DNA of 64,000 bases from NCBI RefSeq assembly GCF_012489685.1, contig NC_080043.1:9922501-9986500 (forward strand), given 5' to 3'. Positions within the stretch are counted from its first letter, which is position 1; each line of letters starts with the position of its first letter. The notes beneath the pieces are model-generated. The model saw only the letters and a list, made by a program, of their open reading frames with translations. It searched no databases and had not been told where the DNA came from. Positions 21,238 through 33,200 of this stretch are shown here, in pieces. The stretch is from Lotus japonicus. Taxonomy: Eukaryota > Streptophyta > Magnoliopsida > Fabales > Fabaceae. The position numbers were made by a program, and so were the translations under genes.

Positions 21238-24200
21238 ATGGCCACCTCTAGTTCTACCCCTGGCTCTCCACGCGGCACCCCAACTAGTGACACCGCCACT
21301 ACTATGGTCACTCCACCTATTCCGCCGGTTAAGCCTGACTTTCATCCGGCCCTTGCTGTGACTAACATCAAAAACAACATCCCTTTCAAACTCGAGCTCG
21401 ACAAGGATCATTATGCTTTGTGGGCTGAGTTGTTTGAAACTCATGCTCACGCTACTCAGGTGCTCCACCACATCATTCCTCAAGTTGGCATGGAGCCTCC
21501 TACGCGCACCGATGCTTCCTATGCCCGGTGGGCCACTCTTGACTCTACTGTCAAACAGTGGATTTATTCCACCATCTCCTTTGACCTTCTCGCCACTGTT
21601 ATGGAGAAAGGTTCTACTGCTATGGCTACTTGGAACCGTATAGCTTCTATGTTTGAGGACAATCAGAACTCCCGTGCTGTCGCCCTCGACCAGGATTTCA
21701 TCTCCACTCGCATGGAGGATTTTCCTAATGTTTCGGCCTATTGTCAACGTCTGAAACATATCTCTGATCAGTTGAGGAATGTTGGTGCCCCTGTTAGTGA
21801 TCATCGTCTTGTTCTCCAGTTGGTCTCTGGTCTCACTGAGCCTTTCCGTGGTGTTGCCACCCTGATCCGTCAGAGTGAGCCTTTGCCTCCTTTCCTCAAG
21901 GTCCGCTCCATGTTGATTCTAGAGGAATCTGGTCTCGCCAGGATGTCAGGTCCGGCCTCTCAGACTGCTTTGCACACCTCTGCTTCCCGTCCACCGGCCT
22001 CCGTTGACTCCTCTCAGCAGCGCCCCACCTACCGCAGCGATCAGGGCCACTCCAACCATCGTTATGGGTCAGGGCAAAATCGCAATTATCAGGGTGGTTC
22101 TGGTAAACCTAGGAAGAAAGGTGGCTCCCGTTATCCTGGATCATCTGGCTCCTCTGGTTCCTCTGCTGCATCCCCTCCACCCTGGCGCCCACCACCGCAG
22201 GCATCCTGGAATCCATGGGGTTGGGCTCCTCCCCCTGGTTGGGCTCCTTCCCCTTGGGGCATGCCTCCTTGTCCTTACCCCACATCTCAGTGGTCGCGTC
22301 CCATGGGTGTTCCGCAGCAACCCGGCGTTTTAGGTCCGCGTCCTCAGGCCTACACCGCTACTGCTTCTCCAGCACCCACTGATATCGCTGCTGCCATGCA
22401 CACCATGTCCTTGACTCCTCCAGACACCACGTGGTACATGGACACTGGCGCCTCGTCCCATACTGCGGCATCTCAAGGTACTCTCACGTCTTATTCTAAT
22501 TTAAGTCATTTAAATCAGAAACTGCTAGTTGGTAGTGGTCAGGGCATTCCAATTCAGGGTTCAGGATACACTTCTATTCCTACCCCTCACAAACCTTTAG
22601 CACTCAATCATGTCTTGCACACTCCGCGAATTATTAAAAACTTAATTTCTGTGCGACAACTCACTACTGACAATAATGTTTCTGTTTCTTTTGATCCATT
22701 TGGATTCTCGGTGTCTGACTTCAAGACGGGGATGCCTCTCCTGAGATGTAACAGCCTCGGCGACCTCTACCCAGTCACTCGTTCCTCTCCCTTTGCTGGT
22801 CTTGCTTCTAGTGTCTGGCACAATCGACTTGGTCATCCAGCTTCCTCAGCTTTAAACCATCTTAGGAATAATAAACTTATTTTTTGTGAACCTTCGCGTT
22901 CTAGTTCTGTTTGTGACTCTTGTGTTTTAGGCAAACATGTCCGGTTGCCTTTTAGTTCATCTGCAACTATTACTTTGAGACCATTTGATATTTTGCATAG
23001 TGATTTATGGACGTCTCCTGTTTTAAGTACTGCTGGTCATCGTTATTACGTTTTGTTTTTGGATGATCACACTGATTTTTTATGGACGTTTCCGATTAGC
23101 AAGAAATCTCAGGTTTATGAAATGTTTACTACTCTTGCTACACTTATTAAAACACAATTTTCAGCAAATATTAAATGTCTTCAATGTGATAATGGACGTG
23201 AATATGACAATGAATCCTTTCATCGGTATTGTGATGCTAATGGCCTTATTTTTCGCTTCTCTTGCCCTCACACTTCTTCTCAAAACGGCAAAGCAGAACG
23301 GAAAATTCGCACCATTAACAACATGATCCGCACCCTCCTCGCTCATTCGTCAGTTCCTCCTTCATTTTGGCATCATGCCCTTCAAATGGCAACATATCTT
23401 CTGAACATTTTGCCACGCAAGACTCTTCAGAATGATTCTCCTACTCAGCTGTTGTATCATCGCGACCCTTCCTACTCCCACTTACGTGTCTTTGGTTGTC
23501 TATGTTTTCCTCTATTTCCTTCCGCTACAATAAACAAATTGCAACCACGATCGACTCCGTGTGTTTTTCTAGGGTATCCGATGAATCACAGAGGTTATAA
23601 ATGTTATGATTTGTCACACAGAAAAATTTTAATATCGCGGCATGTCATTTTTTATGAAACCCGATTTCCCTTTGCTGACCTATCCTTGACTCCTGCCCCT
23701 TCTTATGAGTGTTTCACCGAGGACCTCCCTCCTTCCTTGATCCACCATTGGCAAACCGTATCCTCCCGCCCACCTGACCCTCCGGTCCAGCCGTCGAGTC
23801 CCACTGACTCTTCGCCTCCCTTATCGGCTCCCGTCTCCCCTACCGCTTCTCCCTCACCTTTGCCCTTGCCTCCGGTCCCTCCTGCACCACCCGTACGGAC
23901 CATGACTACCCGTAGCATGCACGGCATTTCCAAACCTAAAAAGCCTTTTAGTCTTTCGGTCTTTATTGATGACCCGTCCATCTCACCCTTGCCTCGTAAC
24001 CCAAAACAAGCCTTATCCGATCCAAATTGGAAGTCCGCTATGCAGTCTGAATTTAATGCTCTTATTAGAAATAATACGTGGGAGTTGGTTCCCCGTCCTT
24101 GTGATGTTAATGTTATTCGTTGCATGTGGATTTTTCGCCTTAAAAAGCAGTCTAATGGTTTGTTTGAGCGGTATAAGGCTCGTCTTGTAGGTGATGGCAG

Positions 24201-25536
24201 GTCTCAGATTGCAGGTGTGGATTGTGATGAGACATTCAGCCCCGTGGTGAAACCGGCTACCATCCGGACAGTTCTCAGCATTGCTCTCTCCAGATCTTGG
24301 CCCATACATCAGTTGGATGTCCAGAATGCTTTCCTGCATGGTGATCTCCATGAGACTGTCTACATGCATCAGCCTTTGGGTTTCCGCGACCCTCACCACC
24401 CGGACTATGTCTGCCGTCTGAAGAAGTCCCTTTATGGTCTTAAACAGGCGCCTCGTGCTTGGTATCAGCGATTTGCTGATTATGTTTCCTCTATTGGATT
24501 CCGGCACAGCACTTCAGATCATTCTCTTTTCATCTTCCGGCAAGGTTCTGATATTGCCTACATACTTCTCTATGTTGATGACATCATCCTGGTTGCATCA
24601 TCGCATGATCTCCGCAAATCCTTTATGGCACTTCTTGCATCCGAGTTTGCTATGAAGGATCTCGGTCCTCTGAGTTACTTTCTTGGCATCGCTGTCACTA
24701 GACATGCAGGTGGCCTTTTCCTCAGTCAGAGCACTTATGCTACTGAGATTATTGCTCGCGCCGGCATGGCCTCATGCAACCCTTCTGCTACACCGGTTGA
24801 CACCAAGCAGAAGCTCAGTTCTTCCTCTGGGACTCCTTGTGAGGATGCCTCCCTATATCGGAGCCTTGCTGGTGCCCTACAGTACCTCACATTTACTCGT
24901 CCTGACATTTCCTATGCTGTTCAGCAGGCTTGCTTACATATGCATGCACCCCACACCGAGCACATGCTTGCCCTCAAGCGGGTTCTCCGCTATGTTCGTG
25001 GCACATTGACTTATGGGCTACATTTGTATCCCTCCCCGGTTGAAAAGCTTGTTTCTTACACTGATGCTGACTGGGGGGGCTGTCCTGACACCAGACGCTC
25101 CACTTCTGGTTATTGTGTTTTCCTCGGTGACAATCTCATATCTTGGTCCTCCAAGCGGCAACCCACTCTCTCTCGCTCTAGTGCTGAAGCTGAATATCGC
25201 GGTGTTGCTAATGTTGTCTCCGAGTCCTGCTGGATCCGCAATTTACTTCTGGAGCTTCATTTTCCTCTCTCTCAGGCAACATTGGTCCACTGTGACAATG
25301 TTAGTGCCATCTACCTCTCTGGGAATCCAGTGCACCATCAGCGTACCAAACATATTGAGATGGATATCCATTTTGTTCGGGAAAAGGTCGCGCGTGGCCA
25401 GGCTCGCGTCCTTCATGTTCCTTCCCGTCATCAGATTGCGGACATTTTTACCAAGGGCCTACCTCGGCTTCTTTTTGATGATTTTCGTTCCAGTCTCAGC
25501 GTCGGTGAACCTCCCGCTTCGACTGCGGGGGTGTGA
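21238..25536 (+). CDS. Ty1/copia gag-pol polyprotein (1,432 residues)
   Basis: One intact frame in gag-protease-integrase-RT-RNase H order. Gag: UBN2-type region to about residue 240, then a Gly/Ser- and Pro/Trp-rich stretch (about 255-380) where a CCHC zinc knuckle is normally expected but none is visible. Protease: [10 protein letters not shown] near 400. Integrase: the WHNRLGHP pre-integrase motif and CDSCVLGKH, then catalytic acidic residues in HSDLW, CDNGREY and QNGKAERK. Reverse transcriptase: [23 protein letters not shown]. RNase [21 protein letters not shown], and ADIFTKGLP at the end. Family role: makes a cytoplasmic particle that reverse-transcribes the RNA and integrates it. The ORF ends three bases inside the 3' LTR. 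Confidence 0.95.
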   Translation: MATSSSTPGSPRGTPTSDTATTMVTPPIPPVKPDFHPALAVTNIKNNIPFKLELDKDHYALWAELFETHAHATQVLHHIIPQVGMEPPTRTDASYARWATLDSTVKQWIYSTISFDLLATVMEKGSTAMATWNRIASMFEDNQNSRAVALDQDFISTRMEDFPNVSAYCQRLKHISDQLRNVGAPVSDHRLVLQLVSGLTEPFRGVATLIRQSEPLPPFLKVRSMLILEESGLARMSGPASQTALHTSASRPPASVDSSQQRPTYRSDQGHSNHRYGSGQNRNYQGGSGKPRKKGGSRYPGSSGSSGSSAASPPPWRPPPQASWNPWGWAPPPGWAPSPWGMPPCPYPTSQWSRPMGVPQQPGVLGPRPQAYTATASPAPTDIAAAMHTMSLTPPDTTWYMDTGASSHTAASQGTLTSYSNLSHLNQKLLVGSGQGIPIQGSGYTSIPTPHKPLALNHVLHTPRIIKNLISVRQLTTDNNVSVSFDPFGFSVSDFKTGMPLLRCNSLGDLYPVTRSSPFAGLASSVWHNRLGHPASSALNHLRNNKLIFCEPSRSSSVCDSCVLGKHVRLPFSSSATITLRPFDILHSDLWTSPVLSTAGHRYYVLFLDDHTDFLWTFPISKKSQVYEMFTTLATLIKTQFSANIKCLQCDNGREYDNESFHRYCDANGLIFRFSCPHTSSQNGKAERKIRTINNMIRTLLAHSSVPPSFWHHALQMATYLLNILPRKTLQNDSPTQLLYHRDPSYSHLRVFGCLCFPLFPSATINKLQPRSTPCVFLGYPMNHRGYKCYDLSHRKILISRHVIFYETRFPFADLSLTPAPSYECFTEDLPPSLIHHWQTVSSRPPDPPVQPSSPTDSSPPLSAPVSPTASPSPLPLPPVPPAPPVRTMTTRSMHGISKPKKPFSLSVFIDDPSISPLPRNPKQALSDPNWKSAMQSEFNALIRNNTWELVPRPCDVNVIRCMWIFRLKKQSNGLFERYKARLVGDGRSQIAGVDCDETFSPVVKPATIRTVLSIALSRSWPIHQLDVQNAFLHGDLHETVYMHQPLGFRDPHHPDYVCRLKKSLYGLKQAPRAWYQRFADYVSSIGFRHSTSDHSLFIFRQGSDIAYILLYVDDIILVASSHDLRKSFMALLASEFAMKDLGPLSYFLGIAVTRHAGGLFLSQSTYATEIIARAGMASCNPSATPVDTKQKLSSSSGTPCEDASLYRSLAGALQYLTFTRPDISYAVQQACLHMHAPHTEHMLALKRVLRYVRGTLTYGLHLYPSPVEKLVSYTDADWGGCPDTRRSTSGYCVFLGDNLISWSSKRQPTLSRSSAEAEYRGVANVVSESCWIRNLLLELHFPLSQATLVHCDNVSAIYLSGNPVHHQRTKHIEMDIHFVREKVARGQARVLHVPSRHQIADIFTKGLPRLLFDDFRSSLSVGEPPASTAGV

Positions 25537-25671
25537 TAGAATAGGATATTATTTATTCTCTTTGTAATTACGCCTGTAATTAAGGTTTCATATTTATTGT
25601 TAGTCAACTAGGTAAGTTGTATATATAGGGTATTTCATTATCAATAACAGTCACGGAATTGATTTCCTTCA
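25534..25671 (+). repeat. 3' LTR of the copia element
   Basis: Identical to the 5' LTR; followed by the gataa duplication. The MLP copy 2 downstream sequence resumes at 25672, matching copy 1 from about 15760. Confidence 0.95.
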
Positions 25672-25873
25672 GATAATGATAATATTATCTAAAAGATTGC
25701 TGTGAACTATGATTGCTAAAGAATAAAGTTTTATGCTTCTTCCTCTGCTGATCATTTCCTTGTACTGAGTGAACTAGAAAAGTCAATCAATGTATTGTAA
25801 GTGAATTCATTCTTGTTAATATATTCATATGATTTTAAGTTTGATTAGCCTAATTCTCACTTGAAGCATTTTA
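25672..25873 (+). other. Displaced 3' UTR and flank of MLP copy 2
   Basis: This matches the copy 1 sequence downstream of its coding region (about 15755-15965), including 'aactatgattgctaaagaataaagtttta' (read in part), so the natural poly(A) region of copy 2 now lies 5.2 kb from the stop codon, beyond the copia element. Confidence 0.75.
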
Positions 25874-27263
25874 AGCGAATCCATTCTTGTAAAGACCCAA
25901 GACATGTGCCTTTTCGGAGGATCCACTCTTAAGGTGACCCAATGGCCCCTACTACAAGTTTTAATAATTTTCTTCTTATACTAGTATTGGTAACCAAAAA
26001 TTCATAACGACTAGTAAGGTAGCCGATGTGTTTCGATCGGCCAGTATAGCGAACTAGCCGATGGGACAACTATTCGTGGCAAGGCAAGCAGTCGATCGCT
26101 CATAATGAAATAATTGAGTTGTTGAACGAGGACAAGATCTAAGCAGAGGTACATGGTCCTCAACGCGTACTTAACAAAGATATCAATCAAGGGTTTCTAG
26201 AAGGCCCACACAAGCTTTAAAGGAGCAGTTCATCCCCTCAAAGTAGGGGCATTTGCTGCTTAAAAACCAGGCGATGCAAAGGAGTTTGGCTCAAATCAAA
26301 ACTCTTAGGTTGATCAGGAGAAGCAACCACCCATACCCCACGATTGTAAATGCTTGTAAAAAAGCAGAAAACGTGGATAAATGACAAGGGTTGTTAACTG
26401 TTATAGGTTTTGCCTCTATAAATAGATGAAGGGTCATTTGTAGAACACACAATCAATCAATCAAAACTACAAATTTCCCACATTTATCGTTACCTTTTAC
26501 TTTCATGTATTTACATTTCATGTTGTTTACTCTTAGCCATTTTAGTTTTTATCCATCCATTTTCGTTTTACCTTAGTTTAGTAGCCTCTATCATCAATAC
26601 AAACTTTTTAATGGCGATTACTAAGAGCTTTTTGGAATGTTAGCAACGTGCACTGAGGATCAAAGACCCTTCCTGTTTAGTTATACTCTGTACGTTCTGT
26701 TATGTTTTGACCTGTTTATTTCTGTTACCAAATGCCACATATGCCTCAATATTGATACCACTCTGTACAATCCAAAAGCAAATCACATGGTATTCACTAC
26801 CATCATCTCACCATTGAAGTACAAATCTACTTCTCTAATACTATACTACACATAAATCTTGAGTTCCTAACAATTCCAATGTTCCTACGTAAGAATTCAA
26901 GCTATTCAATCGAGAATCTGAGATCAAACACTTGTCAGGACCAATTCAACTAAACCGTGAAGCTGGTCACACATTCTATTCATATATAAATCATAGATTA
27001 TAAATATAAATATATATAACAAAGGGACGAAATTTTTATATGAAAACATATTACAAATGATAAACAAATATATATACTTTTCATTGAAATCGAATATCCT
27101 TATAGAATTCGTTCAGCAATTACATTCTATTTCGCCATAACGAGAAACTATTACAAATGCTATACAAAGCTGTACAAAAAATTTACCTAAAATGAAAACT
27201 ATTGTATGCATCATCAAGATTCAAGATCATAGTGCATTAATAGTTCAAAGTTCAGTCAATCAT
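25874..27263. other. Intergenic region between MLP copy 2 and the kinase gene
   Basis: No gene is supported. 25880-25915 repeats a phrase found near 16360 (acccaagacatgtgcctttt). A TATA-like 'tttgcctctataaatagatg' at about 26409, followed by 'aatcaatcaatcaaaactac', looks like part of an old LTR, but no ends were found. Confidence 0.4.
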
Positions 27264-30200
27264 TCAAAGGCAGTGGCCGCGCTGGCAAGGGGAAGACAGA
27301 GCCAAAAATGGTGTAGTTAAGATGTTAGGCTGCAAAGGCTGAAATGAAAATCCCGCTGACTGTGGAACTCCAATTGGCGGATGTTGAACTGATCTGTTAA
27401 GAGAATACAAAATAAGGGAAACCACAAATCATGTATCACTTGCTCAGTTTGGACAACAAATAGTGATAAATATCTAATATCATAAAAAGTACAACGTTTC
27501 ATCGCTTAGTAGTGATGCAGTTAAGAGTCCATTAGGTTACCTGTTTTATTTTTTATTAAGTGTGTTTAGGCTATTTTTTGTGAAAAAAAGTGTTTTAGTC
27601 TAAAAGTATGCTAAGGTAGCGCATCATGAGGTCAAAACAATAGGTTTTCTTTGGTTCGCCCTTTTAACTCAAACCAAAATGTATCAGTATCACTTACTTT
27701 ATGTCCTATTATATTTCTTCTTTAACTATACATCAAACATAAAATAAAACCAATGCCCTATCCTAACCTATCTTAAAGACCTATAACTGATCACAATTTT
27801 TTTTTACTCGTTTTGTAAAAGCATAAGTTAAACTTCTGTTCTGCTTTACCTTGGTCAATGACATTTTTAAAGTATCACTAAGAGAGAGATAATGGCATCA
27901 TCCATAAGGATGAGGAAAAGCAGTGTATAGCAAGAACTTACCCAAATGACAATGACAAGGAAGTCTCTGCTGAGTTATGAACTCCGTTTTGATCAGGAGA
28001 CAATAATGTCCAAAACACTAGATCACACAATAAACGCCATTCGTCATTATAAAGTAAAAACAAAGTGAAATTTCAAAGAAAATTCTCAAAAGAGAAAAAG
28101 TAGAAGTGTCAAAGTTGGTACCCAGCCCCCCAATTAGTTAAGCAGTGGTAGCTAGAGAGGTATACTATGATGTATACAAAGATCTAAGGAGATCATCTTA
28201 GTCACTGGAGAGACTTCTCCATTAGGAAAAACTGATTTTAGTGATGTGATGACATAAACATAGTTTTGCACAATTTCAAAAAGAAGATTATATTATTCAG
28301 GTCAAATTATGTCAACAACAAAAAAAGTTAGTGATTTTAAAGTTCATAATTGTTCTTCCTAACAATGTTTATGCAAAGCAGTTCCTGAATAACATTTTAC
28401 TTTAATATCATTTGTTAACAGAAGTAATACTCAAAAAATTATAAAGCAACCCCAAATACTCATGTCTTTGCGTAAATTCAGAATAGAATGTAAGGACTAG
28501 ATTTTCCCATTTCTATTTCATAGTTGAAGCAAAGGTAGAGGTCAGTTTGTTTTATCAACGATTTATGCAGAGTTGATTACTGAACTATTTATTTTTTTGT
28601 TGCACAGCTGCTTAGTCATGTCGAATGCTCTTAATCTCATTTACAGAGAGCAATTGGTTCTCAGCCAGAATTTGCAGCATCTTATTATTAGTACTTCGTT
28701 GATTGATGCCATATTTTCAATCAACCAGTTAGCATATTAGTTCAAAAGTGGCAGTTGTTCAAATAGACATGTTCATTTTCTATATCCTGAATTCCTGATA
28801 TGACGGTTCAAATATTTCATGTGTAATCTTTATGTTAAACACCTAATCTGTTTTACCATTATGTAAATAAAAGGGTCTCTTCTTTTCATAAGTTATAAGC
28901 TATCTCTTCTCTGTAAACATAGCTAAATTGGTTATGAAAGATTATATTGTAAATGTTAAAGAAGGTAAGAAACAAAGAAACACCTGATCGGTCTGAATGA
29001 TCATTAAAATCTGGGCAAAATAGCACATTCTGCATTTTCATATAAAGCACTAAGTCAGAATGCAGGTAAGTTGTCATGTTAGCATTACAAAACATTAGAC
29101 TTGAAAATGCCTTGATGCTTTATTTAAAGTCATGTACACCAACCTCTCCCATACCCTGTGATACATTTTGGACCATATCTGCGAGAAATGGCAATTAATT
29201 AAATGGTCAGGGATGTCTACCACTAAAACAACGAAGGAGAAAATGAGAGAAATTTAATATGCTGAACCGCTAGATTTGCAAAATGTACTAAGTAAAGAAG
29301 AATAGTAATGGAAAAGCTCAAGCATTTCAAAAAAGTGTCAATATCATTCAATAAACAGTACATAGAAAATGCAGGTTTGAGCCAGGGGTTCCCAGGAGAT
29401 GTTAGAACATTTTCTCAAGATAGAATACTAAAAACTCAAATTCCACGACTCCCTTGAAAAAGAAACAAGTGTAGAACTACAGCAATTCAAACAATCAAAG
29501 TAACACTAACATTCTACATTCTCTTCAATGGGTAAATAAGTCATGAATATTGCTTCATTAACATGTTTAACTGACATACATTTGGATAAATGAGCATTCA
29601 ACCAGAAGACCTCTACTAACTAGGTAGGTTCTAAACCCATTTTTTATCACTCTTTTAAAAGGAAAAAAAACATCATTTATTCTCTTTTCTCTTCTTTTAA
29701 CACAACCATTGAAAGTTTTGAAAGAAAGGCAACCAAATCATCTGTCCAGTGTGAGTGCTGTCGAAAGGACAAAGACTGCCAATGATATGATTAAAGAGGA
29801 AGTCAAGTACAACTTAACCACAGTTTACCAGGTAGGACATGAAGATAATTTATTAACTGAAATTAAAAATGAGAATTCAAAATGAAAGAAACCAACTGCT
29901 CTTTGTTGGACAGAACTTAGTTCTACTTTCAATCTGTGCCCTTGGCATTACCAAAACGGCACAACCTGAACCTAACTTTTAAGATAGCACATTTGGAAAG
30001 CAATCAAGCAGCCACCATAAATCTTAACTTCGAAAATAGAGCCATGCAAACAAGAAATAGCAACAAAAGTAGAAGTAGTCATCGTTGATTGTGGTAGTGA
30101 ACACTCCCTATAGGAGACTTTTGTCTCTGAGACAGCAAGCCTATTGTTGTATTGTATGTCATTTGTTCTGTAATGCATATTTCATTAATTTATCTCTGGT

Positions 30201-33200
30201 GCTCTATCACAATAATACAAAACACTATTTACTAAAAATGGGTTGTCAAAGAGCAATCATTTATGCTATTGCTAACTTATGAGTGACTTTTTTTATAATT
30301 GAATGAATAATTAAGATAGTATTTACCAAAGGTTGAAACACTGGGCTTTACAGCTAATGTCAAGCCAAGAAAACAATCATCGGGTTCCGGGCCAAAATCC
30401 TGCAGCTTCAGCTCAAGATTTGGCTTAGCCCCTGTAAGTAGTACAGGAAGAAAGCAATAAATAGAGGAGCAAATCCTCATCACGATGCAATCATCATTTA
30501 ACATTGTAGCGATCTAAACAAACTAAAAAGGTTTAAAATGAGATACAAGACAGAAAGAAAACAGAAATTCCCTTACTCTTGCTACTCAGCTTCAGCTCAA
30601 GGGGATCACTGAGTGGACGAGGAACCCATGTGTCCACCTGTCCAGTATATGTTAGGAAATTGAAGACATTAGAGTAATATAGAACACGCTTTAAAGAAAA
30701 TGTTACATGGAAAAACGGATGTTGCAATGACTGATCTGCATCTGGCCTTCTTGATGGGTCCCATGATAACAGTTGCTACAGAATTAACAAATTCAGTAGA
30801 AATTAAAACTCAGCACTATTTATAAAGTCTATTAAAATTATAGGATTAACTCTTCTAGTTTATGAAGAGAGAAATTGGAAGTATTCTAAATAACTGTTGA
30901 TACTTGATTAATTACTGATTTAGAAGTACAATATTTATAGACTAGATTTCTAGAGGTTTCCAGTCAACTACTAACTCTAAACAATAAAATCTTATCTTAT
31001 CCTAACCTATCATAACAAAATCATAGCAATACAAAATTTAATCCTAACAAACCATATCCTAACAAATCGTCTCAACAAGATATATCCCAATCGATATTTC
31101 TTAATAGATATCTCAACAAAGTCAAACAGTAACAAATTTTGATATTGATAATTGCTATGTCGACAGGCAAATTCTATTGGCCAAAACCTACCGTGATCAA
31201 ATCTATAGCTTCCAAGCCAGCATTTGGGATGATATCGGAAAGCTTCACAGGTGTAACCTGAACAAGCATCATGGCAATTAAAGATAGGGGAGTAGAGATG
31301 CAATGAGAAGATCACCAGACTTCTGTGACAAGAATACTTACAACTTCATGTCCAACAAAGTCCAATAGCCGATAGTTGTCTGCCCCTGTGCTGAAAGCAG
31401 TTGAATCTGGCATACCGAGAATTTGGTATATTTTGTACAGTTGATCAATTTCACTGTCAATAGAGAAAAGGAATTTTACAAAATGTGATACAAAAGCCAG
31501 ATAGTTCATTTTCTTTTGGCAGGAATATATAAGATCTTCCCCAAAACCAAATAGTTGTTTTGAAGAAGCTTCCAGTTAGATATCAATTATCAATTCCAGC
31601 AACAAATTACAGTGGAGTAAACTCAGTAAAGTTCCATATATACAATGCATATATAAAAAGGCTAAAAAATATCCCAGTATTTTTACTTGAACTGTGGGAG
31701 TGTAAGATACCTTTCACCCGGAAATATGGGGGTCAAAGTAAAAAGCTCCACTAATATAGCACCAACTGCCCACATGTCTGCAAATAGATTCTATTTGTTA
31801 TTCACTACCTCAAGAAGAAAAAGAAGAACAATGCCCTCTCAGACTGACAGCATAAATGCCAAACAAGTTTGACCACATATGATGTGTACATTCATGAAAT
31901 TGTTTCACCTTTATGCACCAAAAGTCAACTCATCCATGTAAGAATATATTTAGATTCAAAATAAGAGGAAGTGATAGCTCTATTTGACATTAACTCGAAC
32001 TTCTTTAAATAGGAAATCAAAGCAATAAAAGGGAGTTAAGCTAATTGAGTCTTGGAGTTAATTCTGCTTGCAAAAACCAGATTGATGCATAAACTACAAA
32101 TTGTAACTTCTGCCTCCAAAATCACTCCTGATAGTTCACAAAAACTAACAACTGCACACTGTTAAGGCATCTATATTAAAAAAAAAGAGAATAGATAAGA
32201 AATTATAATATAATATGTCATGAACCAACAACTTCAAAGCTTGTCCATAATGGTTTTATATATCTAAGATGCCTTCTCACAAAAAGGTCTTTGGGTTTGA
32301 TTTTGAAGTGTGAACAATGCAAAAGTACATCTAACTTGTACTGAAATTTAACTTTTTTTATTTAAAAGAATAGGGGTAACCAAGATCGAACTGCAGACCA
32401 CATGGTCATAGAAGCTCTCATGCCATGTCATGAACTAACTATTCCAAAAGTTAAAGTTGTTAGGTGGAAAACATGAATAATTTTACATCTAACATAAGAA
32501 AAAATATAAATTCAAAACTAAGTGATGCCTACCAACAGCAGGAGTATAACATGAGGACTGCAACAAAACTTCTGGAGCTCGGTACCTGGATCCCCAAATC
32601 AAAATGTTATGAAGTTAATGACGTAATGATGCATGATGATGATGAGAACAATAACTCTAAAATTAACATTTACTTGCCAACAGACATCCAAATATATCCA
32701 TGGAGAAATTAATGCACTCATGTGAAAAAAGACAGACAGACAAAGATGTCATGACGGAATAAGACTCACCACCGTGTAGAGACATATTGAGTATATGGAG
32801 GCAATGATGAAACTTCTCTAGCCAGTCCAAAATCAGCAATTTTAAGAACATCATTTGTCACCAGCAAATTTTCTGCATAGAAAATATATTAGATCAAGTC
32901 ATCAAGATCCATGACTCTTCAGACAGATTGAACTGGTGAGTACAACACAACAGTGTCCCATCAGAAATCCGCTAAATGGAATTATATGCCTTACCAGGTT
33001 TTAAATCACGGTGAAAATATCCTCTCTTGTGCACGTGACTAAGTCCTTGCAGCAATTGTTTCATAAAGCACCGTATCTGTTCCTCTGAAAAGGGCTTTTC
33101 TCTCTCTTTTATTAATTGATAAAGATTACATTCCTGAAGAGATGAAATATAGTGTCAAGGACTTGATCAAGACAGATCTTCATCCATTTCCAACCTTAAG

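Larger units (their letters stand above)
20520..25671 (+). mobile_element. Full-length Ty1/copia retrotransposon with identical LTRs
   Basis: A 5,152-bp element flanked by the 5-bp duplication gataa (20515-20519 and 25672-25676). The two 138-bp LTRs (20520-20657 and 25534-25671) look identical base for base. The primer site follows at once (tggtatcattgagc, close to the initiator-Met tRNA type), and the purine tract ctgcgggggtg precedes the 3' LTR. A GC-rich leader (20740-21180) and a run of about 20 A (21185-21204) precede the single ORF. Short LTRs and pol sequence fit the RE1/Ale-like group. Everything points to a very recent, possibly still competent insertion. Confidence 0.95.

Noticed and set aside
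21106..21804. Antisense ORF of 232 residues across the start of the copia polyprotein
   Set aside because: Shadow of the intact sense frame.
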